Below are positions 25,530 to 32,557 of a stretch of 64,000 nucleotides of DNA, one piece after another (the first letter of the stretch is position 1; every line of letters begins with the position of its first letter). The translations under genes were made by a program, and so were the position numbers. The notes beneath the pieces are model-generated. The model saw only the letters and a list, made by a program, of their open reading frames with translations. It was not told the origin of the DNA and did no database searches. Origin of the DNA: Chryseomicrobium sp. FSL W7-1435 (lineage in GTDB: Bacteria > Bacillota > Bacilli > Bacillales_A > Planococcaceae); the NCBI RefSeq assembly GCF_038595005.1, contig NZ_CP151997.1:186001-250000 (forward strand). The letters run 5' to 3'.

Positions 25530-26131
25530 ATGAATTGAATTATGAAAATATCAAAAAAGAACTTCTTTCACTTGTTCCGATAAAAAATAAAAAACAAGAA
25601 GTCATGTTAAAAGCAAGTGCCATCTTAACTGAACTTGTGGAATCTGAGCAAGTAGGTGCAAAACCCATAATTGTCGGTGGATTATCCGTTGAAATTTATA
25701 CTTCTAGTGATTACACCACACGTGATATAGATTTTGTTACTTCTTCAAGCACCCTTTTTGCTGAGCGCCTATTAAAAGTTGGTTTCAAAAAAGAAGGACG
25801 AATCTATTACATGGAAGAATTAGAATTAGTTGTAGATGTCGTAGCCAGCTTTCTTGAGGGTGATTACAATCGCGTTCAAAAACTCCCTGTAGATATGGAC
25901 GATAAAACAAGTTTTGTATTTCTTATTTCTGTTGAGGACATCATATTAGATAGATTAGATGCATTTGAAAATGAAGATACTCTTTACTGGGGTCTTGAAC
26001 TTTTAACACGTTGGTATGACGAAGTAGATTTAGATTATTTACAAGAAGAGGTAAACAAAAAGTTCTTTAAAACACAAGATACTTTTAATGAATGGCTAAC
26101 TGTTATACAAGAACAAAGAGAGAAGTCTTAG
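25526..26131 (+). CDS. Nucleotidyltransferase-fold protein (DUF6036/AbiEii-like)
   Basis: A 201-residue protein with the minimal nucleotidyltransferase signature: 'IIVGGLSVEIY' followed by 'TRDIDFVTSSS' (the DxD-like acidic pair), then 'ELVVDVVAS' as a third acidic strand and 'SVEDIILDRLDAF'. DUF6036 and AbiEii relatives act as toxins of toxin-antitoxin or abortive infection systems by modifying tRNA or other targets. The target here is unknown. Overlaps its small partner by four bases and ends at a terminator. Confidence 0.75.
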   Translation: MNELNYENIKKELLSLVPIKNKKQEVMLKASAILTELVESEQVGAKPIIVGGLSVEIYTSSDYTTRDIDFVTSSSTLFAERLLKVGFKKEGRIYYMEELELVVDVVASFLEGDYNRVQKLPVDMDDKTSFVFLISVEDIILDRLDAFENEDTLYWGLELLTRWYDEVDLDYLQEEVNKKFFKTQDTFNEWLTVIQEQREKS

Positions 26132-26158
26132 ACAATTTGTCTACAAGACTTCTCTTTT
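26121..26158 (+). terminator. Terminator of the nucleotidyltransferase operon
   Basis: Stem AGAAGTCTT-AGAC / GTCT-AAGACTTCT with a 4-base loop then CTTTT. The left arm lies in the last codons of the gene. Confidence 0.8.
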
Positions 26159-26173
26159 GTTTCTGAGTTAAAA

Positions 26174-27136
26174 CTACGCCACGTCCCGCTTCGTAAACGT
26201 AACGAACGAAGCACCAAGGAACACAACGAGATAAATGACCAGCATCGTCACCGAAAATCCGAGCGTCATGCCGTCAATGAGTGGCGTTCCACCATCTGCA
26301 TACTGTCCAAGATCGGTATTCGCAAACAAGATAAACTTGGCCCAGTCATACCGTGCCAAGAACAGCATCAAGCCACCACTCGACAACAACAGGAAGAGCG
26401 AAATCCCGATGGCCATTGCACTGCTTCGGAAAAGCGTCGAAATCATAAACGCGAGTGTCGTCATCATCACAAGTGACACCATACCGAATCCATATTCTTG
26501 CCAGATCGCCGTCAAGTAGTTCATCACCAGGTAGTCTCCTGACAATGTCGGAATTACAGAGGTCTGCGTGATATCATTGATCCCAAATAGGATAGCTCCC
26601 ACAAGAATGGAACTTACAAATAACGTAAGTATTAGCACACCGGTGAAAATAAACACTGACAAATATTTCGCCAACAAAATTTTCGAACGATTGATTGGAC
26701 GAATCAACAACAGTTTGATTGTGCCCCATTTAAATTCATTCGAGACAATCCCAGCCGCCGTGATAATCGCAAATAGGCTGACCACCAACATGATAAACGC
26801 ATTGTCATAGGTAAATGCCCACGCATCATAAGGCCTTGGCTTTACATCCTCTTCCAGTGCCACATTGTTTTGTTCGATGCGCATCTGCTGCGTAAACCCA
26901 CCAAAATCTCCGGCTTCTGCAATTTCAGCTTCTAGCGCAGTGTTCTCTTCAGCTAATTCGGTACGCCAGTCATTTGAATACTCTCTTGTATCCCACTCTT
27001 CTAAAAATGACTGTGTCATAATACCGGCACCAATCACCAGTAAAACAGTCAACCCAATCATTACCCATGCCGATTTGCGTCCAAATAGTTTCACTTGCTC
27101 GTTCCAGACGAGCTTCAAGAAGTTACCCAATGACAT
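26174..27136 (-). CDS. ABC-2 type transporter permease
   Basis: A 320-residue permease with six predicted membrane segments. The first is near residue 25-45, then a charged extracytoplasmic loop (about 45-105), then five helices in the C-terminal two thirds. 'NEFKWGTIKLLLIRPINRSKILLAKYL' (about 133-159) is the usual ABC-2 coupling region. Function as an exporter with the ATPase upstream; the substrate is unknown. Start at 27136 behind GGAGAGA, overlapping the ATPase stop. Confidence 0.82.
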   Translation of the reverse strand: MSLGNFLKLVWNEQVKLFGRKSAWVMIGLTVLLVIGAGIMTQSFLEEWDTREYSNDWRTELAEENTALEAEIAEAGDFGGFTQQMRIEQNNVALEEDVKPRPYDAWAFTYDNAFIMLVVSLFAIITAAGIVSNEFKWGTIKLLLIRPINRSKILLAKYLSVFIFTGVLILTLFVSSILVGAILFGINDITQTSVIPTLSGDYLVMNYLTAIWQEYGFGMVSLVMMTTLAFMISTLFRSSAMAIGISLFLLLSSGGLMLFLARYDWAKFILFANTDLGQYADGGTPLIDGMTLGFSVTMLVIYLVVFLGASFVTFTKRDVA

Positions 27137-28049
27137 TCTCTCCAATCAAGTCGAAGAACTTGTCTTCGAGAGTTGCTTGCTGTTGCTCGACACTATAAAT
27201 GGCCACACCTTTGGCCGTCAAGGCTTTGATTAAAATCGGAATCGTCTCACGAGACGTCGAGAACGTCAGTGTCGTCCCCTCTGTCACAACGTCTCCTGTC
27301 ACATGCCCCTTCACAATCTGCAAAGCACCTTGCACTGGCTCGGCTTCTATCTGCACGATCAAGCCTGTCGCTTCCGATGCTTTCGACTGCACCATCTCAA
27401 TCGCCACAAGCTCACCATTCTTGATGATCCCGATACGGTCACACATCAATTCAATTTCACTAAGCATATGACTCGACACGATGACCGCCACATTCGCTTC
27501 TTGCGCGAGTTTTCGTAAGTATAGGCGGATCTCCCGGATACCGGAAGGATCCAACCCATTCGTCGGTTCATCCAAAATCAGAATCGACGGATTATGTAAT
27601 AAGGCCTGGGCAATCCCTAGTCGCTGACGCATCCCTAACGAATAACGTCCAGCCTTCTCATGTATCGCCTTCTCTAAACCTACAAGTGCGACCACTTCTC
27701 GAATACGGTCTTCTGAAATGCCTTCCATCATGCGGGCATACTGCTGAAGGTTCTTCCAGCCACTTAAGAAAGGATACATCTCCGGGTTCTCTACAATCGC
27801 ACCGACATGACGCACCGCATCTTTGAAGTCTTTGCGGATACTCTTCCCCTCAATCAGCACATCGCCTTCCGTGATGTTGATCAAGCCCACCATCATCCGG
27901 ATGGTCGTCGTCTTACCGGCACCATTTGGCCCCAAGAATCCAAACACTTCTCCGCTACGAATCTGGAAATTCAGGCCTTTGATAATTTCCTTTTTGCCAA
28001 TCGTCTTTTTCAAGTTCACGATGTCCATCACTACAGTTTGTTCCTTCAC
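27123..28049 (-). CDS. ABC transporter ATP-binding protein
   Basis: A 308-residue ATPase: Walker A 'GPNGAGKTTTI', signature 'YSLGMRQRLGIAQALL', Walker B 'ILILDEPTNGLDPSGI', and an H loop 'SSHML'. The C-terminal 80 residues are the extension seen in drug or antibiotic peptide exporters of the BcrA/CcmA type. It starts with GTG at 28049 behind AGGAGTG and forms an operon with the ABC-2 permease. Confidence 0.9.
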   Translation of the reverse strand: MKEQTVVMDIVNLKKTIGKKEIIKGLNFQIRSGEVFGFLGPNGAGKTTTIRMMVGLINITEGDVLIEGKSIRKDFKDAVRHVGAIVENPEMYPFLSGWKNLQQYARMMEGISEDRIREVVALVGLEKAIHEKAGRYSLGMRQRLGIAQALLHNPSILILDEPTNGLDPSGIREIRLYLRKLAQEANVAVIVSSHMLSEIELMCDRIGIIKNGELVAIEMVQSKASEATGLIVQIEAEPVQGALQIVKGHVTGDVVTEGTTLTFSTSRETIPILIKALTAKGVAIYSVEQQQATLEDKFFDLIGENVIG

Positions 28050-28211
28050 AACCTCACTCCTTTATATATACTCTCTCCTTAGGTACGTATGAACTGGAAA
28101 TTTGTTTCAAGTTTTGGGCATGTTTCTGGAAAATGTCTAGAAACTCTTTCGATTCTCTTGAACTTATCGGTATACTCTTAGCAAGATGGAAATAAAAATT
28201 CTCAGTTTTAC

Positions 28212-28327
28212 TTATCCACAAAACAAGGAATTTTCTCATGCAGAAGGTTATCCACATGTTAATAGAAAATTAAAATGCGCTTATCCACAGAAATAGAATG
28301 AATTGTGCGCTTGAAAAGTTATACACA
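28212..28327 (+). promoter_or_regulatory. Cluster of four same-orientation DnaA boxes
   Basis: TTATCCACA occurs at 28212-28220, 28248-28256 and 28281-28289, and TTATACACA at 28319-28327, spaced 36, 33 and 38 bases apart on one strand. These are three perfect DnaA boxes and one standard variant (TTATNCACA). Gram-positive chromosomes carry such clusters away from oriC to titrate DnaA or to regulate genes. No dnaA or dnaN is near, so it is not the main origin. It lies between the ABC operon and the accessory island. Confidence 0.8.
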
Positions 28328-28342
28328 GACTTAACCCGCAAG

Positions 28343-28372
28343 AAAAAACCGCTCTTCCTGTTAGAAGAACGG
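28343..28372 (-). terminator. Terminator reading leftward out of the accessory region
   Basis: Minus-strand stem CCGTTCTTC / GAAGAGCGG and a T6 run. It lies about 230 bases past the stop of the unknown gene at 28601, beyond a palindromic repeat, and probably ends that transcript. Confidence 0.7.
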
Positions 28373-28442
28373 ATTCACTCACTGTTATTGTGTTTTCATA
28401 CTTTTCTTAGTCATCATGAACAATTTATTAGCATTAAGACAA

Positions 28443-28590
28443 GCTCAGTAGAAAGATGAACGTACCTGTGTTGGACACCATTCTGCTTTCGTACAGACAC
28501 CATTCGAGGCCTTGCCGAAGAATTGTGGCTAGTGCGAAAGCACGGGAGAATTGTGGCTGACACAGGTATGTGCGTTAGTAGAGAAATACC
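28443..28590. repeat. Nested palindromic repeat, copy A
   Basis: Outer arms ACCTGTGT (28464) and ACACAGGT (28560) enclose two hairpin layers: ACACCATT / AATTGTGG pairs and an extra CTTTCG / CGAAAG stem absent from copy B. The core GAGGCCTTGCCGAAG is shared with copies B and C. About 20 bases on each side also match copy B. Lies just downstream of the 28601 gene. Resembles REP-type elements moved by Y1 transposases. Confidence 0.7.
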
Positions 28591-28600
28591 CTCTTCAAAC

Positions 28601-29194
28601 TCAGTTATACTTCAAAAAATCCAACGCCAGCTTCTGTTCATCCTTCTCAGTAAACTGACGCACAAACTCTTTTCGCGCCTCCAGTGTTGGAAGCTCTCGG
28701 AAATGCGCTTGCACACTCTTCGCTAAAAACGCACTATCATAACCGACGTCTTCATTAACACGCACAAGTTCACTATAAAATCGACTATCTCTATGGCTCT
28801 CCAGCTGCAACTTCACCTTCTGCCATTTCGCCACGCGTGGCATCAATTTTGGTCGTTTGATCACCGTCATCTCGCTCTTCAACTGCATCAAAAAGCTCTC
28901 TACTTCGGAAAGGCATTCATCGAGCTTCGCGTAATTGTACGACTCCAGGTTCGGCAAAATCTGATCCTGATAGCGCATATAGCGCGTCTCGCGATACTCC
29001 ATCTTATCGACATCACTTTTTTTCTTCAGCTTATTCAAATGCCATTCGTGCTTTTTATCATTCAAGTCCGTCAATGTCTTAAGCAGAGCTGGCGCCATGG
29101 CCAAAGCTGCCTTCACTTGACCCGGATTCTTTTTGGCATAGTCCATGCCTTTTGCGCCGAGTTCTTTGATAATTTCTAGTGGGATTTTGGACAT
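28601..29194 (-). CDS. Unknown protein, paralogue of the 29743 gene
   Basis: A 197-residue, highly charged, mostly helical protein of unknown function. It opens with 'SKIPLEIIKELGAKGMDYAK' and 'KNPGQVKAALAMA', a possible amphipathic or weakly hydrophobic segment, then a Lys-rich coiled part, then 'ILPNLESYNYAKLDECLSEV' (about 83-102). The gene 0.5 kb upstream codes for a clear paralogue with matching 'ILPN', 'EVESF', 'YSEL/YYEL' and 'RKEFV' positions. No catalytic motif was seen. Next to a defence cluster, a role in defence is possible but unproven. Confidence 0.8.
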   Translation of the reverse strand: MSKIPLEIIKELGAKGMDYAKKNPGQVKAALAMAPALLKTLTDLNDKKHEWHLNKLKKKSDVDKMEYRETRYMRYQDQILPNLESYNYAKLDECLSEVESFLMQLKSEMTVIKRPKLMPRVAKWQKVKLQLESHRDSRFYSELVRVNEDVGYDSAFLAKSVQAHFRELPTLEARKEFVRQFTEKDEQKLALDFLKYN

Positions 29195-29368
29195 TTGAAA
29201 GCCTCCGCTTTGTATCTGATTTTACTTCTATCCTACCACATGACCAAAAGAACCTAGCCAGCACTAAATAAACTTAAATGGAACGAGAACTCACCATCTC
29301 TAGCACAATCCAACTATGATAGTATTGTAAATAATGACAATCAACAGGATGGAGAGGGGCAAATTCCA

Positions 29369-29569
29369 ATGAGCTTATTTCAAAAGTTGAGCGGCCTATT
29401 CACTACTAAACGCACCCCTTCAGGAACTACAATCCCCAAAAATGCTTGTTACTTTTGTAAGAAAAATTCGCGAGATATGCGGATGTACCGAAATGAAACC
29501 AATCAGAAAATTAAGGTTTGTCGCTTGTGTGTGGAGTATGCGGAGCGGCGGGGGTTTGGGAAGGTGTGA
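29369..29569 (+). CDS. Small zinc-finger-like protein
   Basis: A 66-residue basic protein with two CxxC knuckles, 'CYFCKK' (about 27-32) and 'CRLCVEYAERRGFGK' (about 50-64), which would bind one zinc ion in a treble-clef or zinc-ribbon style. It has a GGAGAGG ribosome site and its own region between the two paralogous genes, on the opposite strand. It might be a DNA- or RNA-binding accessory factor; no family was recognised. Confidence 0.65.
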   Translation: MSLFQKLSGLFTTKRTPSGTTIPKNACYFCKKNSRDMRMYRNETNQKIKVCRLCVEYAERRGFGKV

Positions 29570-29599
29570 ACCGTACATCCTTTCCTAACAAGAAGATAA

Positions 29600-29690
29600 G
29601 CTCTAAAGAAAGATGAATGTACCTGTGTTGGACACCATTCGAGGCCTTGCCGAAGAATTGTGGCTGACACAGGTATGTGGGTTGGGTGGA
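29600..29690. repeat. Palindromic repeat, copy B
   Basis: Arms ACCTGTGT (29621) and ACACAGGT (29667) enclose ACACCATT, the core GAGGCCTTGCCGAAG and AATTGTGG. It is the simple form of copy A, with matching flanks, and sits 50 bases past the stop of the 29743 gene. Confidence 0.75.
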
Positions 29691-29742
29691 GAAAGCCAAT
29701 CAGAATTTTTCTAACCAACATGCTTCTCGTTCTTTTTAGCTT

Positions 29743-30333
29743 TTAAGCTCTTAAAAAATCAATATTTATTTTTTCTCTGCTTTTTCCAGTTGATATAAAT
29801 ACAAATTCTTTTCTCTCTTCTAAACTTTCAATTTTACTAAAATATAACTGAAGACTTTCTGGCATAAAATTGCTAGTATAGTCAACTTCATTATTTAACC
29901 TTTTAAGTTCGTAATATAAGTTATTATCTCTTTTATTTTTTAATTGGGTACTAATCGATGTCCAATTAGATTTCCTCTTATTAATTAACGGTTTATTAAT
30001 TAATATAGCTTCATTTTCTAACTGCTCAATAAAACTTTCTACTTCAGTAATTAATTGATCCAACTCTTCAAAATTATGATTATTTATATTTGGTAAGATC
30101 TCATTCTGAAATTTTATATATCTATCTTTTCTGTAATGCAGTTTCCCACGAGCCCTTTGGTCCTGTATTTTTTTTTCAAATCTTTCCGCTTCTGTTTTTT
30201 TTCTTTCATTTAAAAAATCCACTAATTTTTTGCTTCCACCTAGTGCTGTTAAAACTACTTGAGGATTTTTCTTTATAATCTCAATTCCTTTTTGACCGAG
30301 TGCCTTTAATACATCAACAGGTATTTTAGCCAT
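29743..30333 (-). CDS. Unknown protein, paralogue of the 28601 gene
   Basis: A 196-residue charged helical protein that aligns over its length with the product at 28601: 'AKIPVDVLKALGQKGIEIIKK', 'KNPQVVLTALGG', 'YRKDRYIKFQNEILPNINNH', 'EVESFIEQLENE', 'RDNNLYYELKRLN' and 'LEERKEFV'. By eye about a third of positions agree. Codons are much more AT-rich than in the other copy, so the two have diverged or arrived separately. RBS AGGAGG precedes the ATG. It lies 71 bases after the DUF6119 gene start region's opposite end, downstream of that gene on the same chromosome side. Function unknown. Confidence 0.8.
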   Translation of the reverse strand: MAKIPVDVLKALGQKGIEIIKKNPQVVLTALGGSKKLVDFLNERKKTEAERFEKKIQDQRARGKLHYRKDRYIKFQNEILPNINNHNFEELDQLITEVESFIEQLENEAILINKPLINKRKSNWTSISTQLKNKRDNNLYYELKRLNNEVDYTSNFMPESLQLYFSKIESLEERKEFVFISTGKSREKINIDFLRA

Positions 30334-30403
30334 TTTGACTCCTCCTAAAATTTCTCATCTTTCGAGTTTTTAATTTAAATTATAGATTATCAAAACTCTC
30401 TTT

Positions 30404-32047
30404 TTACTTTTGTTTAATCGCAATTAATATTTCAGGCGAATAGTTTAAATCTCTAACTTTTTGGTACCAGTTTACTAACTCGAGTTTGAATGTAATAGAT
30501 TTGGAATTGTTGAAATTTACACTACCATCTTCTTGAATCAAATTTTTTGTAGTAGTTACTAATAGCATCCCGATTTTCTTTACAGAATTTATTCCATAAA
30601 CATTAAGCAATTCTTCTTCAGTAGAATAAATCATAGCACTATTAGTTGATTGATATACGCATGTACGAAATTTTGAGAGATCGCCTAGTTTAACATGTAT
30701 TAATTTTCTTTCAGTTTTGTCATATAAATCAGCAAACTCAACATTCTTATATTTTTCGTGTTCATTAAGTCTATCTAAAAAAATATAATCAAAATTTGCT
30801 TCTAAGTAGCGATTATAAACATATTCAGCATATTTTATATTATCTGGACCCATTTTTCTTTCACGTTGTTTTATTACTTTCTCAATTCCAGACTTATTAT
30901 AATTAAATTTCGAGTCGTATTTTGATATCTCATTTACTATCAAGATTTGTGCCTTGACATGTTCTAAAAATGATTTATTTAACTTTGCCCATTTTCCTTC
31001 AAAAAGACAATACCGCTGTTTATTATGTATAGTACTGTAATCCAATAGTTCAAGTACTGGATATTTTATTGTTTTATCCTCATTTGATAAATAAATATTT
31101 TTTAAATCACCCAAATCTTCTAATTCACTAAGCTTATTAACAATTTCTTCAAGATTATAAAAAACCGAATTGAGTGTCTTTGATCTTTGTATAAAAAGTT
31201 TTTCGTCTTTAAAAGGCTCAAATAGTTCACCGCCTTTATTTATCATTTCTAATAAAGTAAAAGAATTATACTCTTTTTTCACTAAAGAATTTACTAGTTT
31301 TTTCTCAAGCTCTACTTTTACCTCTAAACTTTTCTCAAATACCATTCTTGGTAAAGACACAATAGGGTCAAATTCTTTATGAATATACTCTAATTCTAAT
31401 AGTATTTTAATTAAAGTTAATGGGATGATTTTACTGTTTACTAATTTTACTGAAGTACCAAATTTAATATTTTTTTTAAACTCATTTAGGTAAAAGTCAT
31501 CTTTTATATTCTCTTTTTTCGAAGTTACAAATATATCACTGATGACTTGATTGTTACTTTCACCAATGTTCGGTGTTGGAAGAACCTTATTTTTATACTG
31601 TATATATTCTCTACTTTTTGCATTATTAATATATGAAGATTGTTTACTAGTAATGCTTTCTTTCACAAGAATTCTCTCTGCTATATCTAAACCAAAGTTT
31701 AAATCTGAATTACTTTGAGCTAAATGATGAGCTCTACCATATGAAATAAAGAAGATAGTCTTATTAATTTTTATTAATATACACCCAAAGTGTAATGAGT
31801 ATATAGTATCTGTATTGATACTATACCTAAAAAAATTTTCCCATTGATTTAACCAAGTCACATTATCTTTAGAGTTAACTTTATCTCCAAAATAATAAAA
31901 TTCACAACTAGCTTTAGAGGTTATATTTGCGCAATCCCTATCATAAGAAACAGTTTTACGAACTCCATATTTTTCTAATCCTGCATCGGAGATTAGTTTT
32001 TTAGCTTCCTTTAATGAACAGTCTAATTTATATATATTTGCCTCCAT
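30404..32047 (-). CDS. DUF6119 / TIGR04141 sporadically distributed protein
   Basis: A 547-residue protein. 'FISYGRAHHLAQSN' with 'LNFGLDIAERIL' in the first third and 'LIHVKLGDLSKFRTCVYQSTNSA' (about 449-471) near the end match the TIGR04141/DUF6119 family as I remember it. That family is found patchily and mostly in defence or mobile regions; its biochemical role is unknown. The 'DLYDKTERKLIHVKLG' part resembles a nuclease-like E-x-K strand. Codon use is clearly AT-richer than the core genes, a sign of transfer. It diverges from the MazG/helicase operon, with 183 bases between. Confidence 0.72.
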   Translation of the reverse strand: MEANIYKLDCSLKEAKKLISDAGLEKYGVRKTVSYDRDCANITSKASCEFYYFGDKVNSKDNVTWLNQWENFFRYSINTDTIYSLHFGCILIKINKTIFFISYGRAHHLAQSNSDLNFGLDIAERILVKESITSKQSSYINNAKSREYIQYKNKVLPTPNIGESNNQVISDIFVTSKKENIKDDFYLNEFKKNIKFGTSVKLVNSKIIPLTLIKILLELEYIHKEFDPIVSLPRMVFEKSLEVKVELEKKLVNSLVKKEYNSFTLLEMINKGGELFEPFKDEKLFIQRSKTLNSVFYNLEEIVNKLSELEDLGDLKNIYLSNEDKTIKYPVLELLDYSTIHNKQRYCLFEGKWAKLNKSFLEHVKAQILIVNEISKYDSKFNYNKSGIEKVIKQRERKMGPDNIKYAEYVYNRYLEANFDYIFLDRLNEHEKYKNVEFADLYDKTERKLIHVKLGDLSKFRTCVYQSTNSAMIYSTEEELLNVYGINSVKKIGMLLVTTTKNLIQEDGSVNFNNSKSITFKLELVNWYQKVRDLNYSPEILIAIKQK

Positions 32048-32230
32048 AAGTTACCTCCATAATTAATAGAAATAGATAAGAATTAGGATACCTTTCATTT
32101 TTTATCACTATATCTCCACTATAACCAAATACTAACAACACAGCATCATTTATTTACAGAATTATCTTAATATGTACAGATGCTACTAGTATAATGAAGG
32201 CAATAACCATTTATGAAATGAGGACATACA

Positions 32231-32557
32231 ATGCCAATCTACAACAAACTCATCCGAGATCGCATCTTAGAAATCATCGAAAAAGACGGTAAGACTTATG
32301 ATATGGAGATGCTATCTAAAGAACGTCATGCAGAAGAGATTAAAGCGAAGCTGACAGAAGAAGTGCAGGAGTATCAAGCAACTCAAAACAACCATGATGC
32401 ACTAGAAGAACTCGCAGATATTCTGGAGTTGGTTCATGCTGCTCTTCCCCTACATAATGCAACATACGAACAGTTGGAAGAAGTGCGCGTTAAGAAGAAG
32501 GAAAAACGTGGTGGATTTGATAAAGGGATTTATTTGATTGAGGTGCATGATGACTGA
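32231..32557 (+). CDS. MazG-like nucleotide pyrophosphohydrolase
   Basis: A 108-residue all-alpha NTP-PPase of the MazG/phosphoribosyl-ATP pyrophosphohydrolase-like group. 'YNKLIRDRILEIIEKDGK' is the common start and 'LTEEVQEY' with 'LEELADILELVHA' gives the EExxE and ExxD metal-binding acids. Such proteins hydrolyse NTPs or dNTPs to monophosphates. It overlaps the helicase gene, so it may supply or remove a nucleotide needed by that system. Confidence 0.85.
   Translation: MPIYNKLIRDRILEIIEKDGKTYDMEMLSKERHAEEIKAKLTEEVQEYQATQNNHDALEELADILELVHAALPLHNATYEQLEEVRVKKKEKRGGFDKGIYLIEVHDD

Noticed and set aside
28212-28327. Chromosomal origin oriC
   Set aside because: No dnaA, dnaN or recF is near, and the AT-rich unwinding element typical of oriC is not apparent. 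A titration or regulatory cluster is the better reading.
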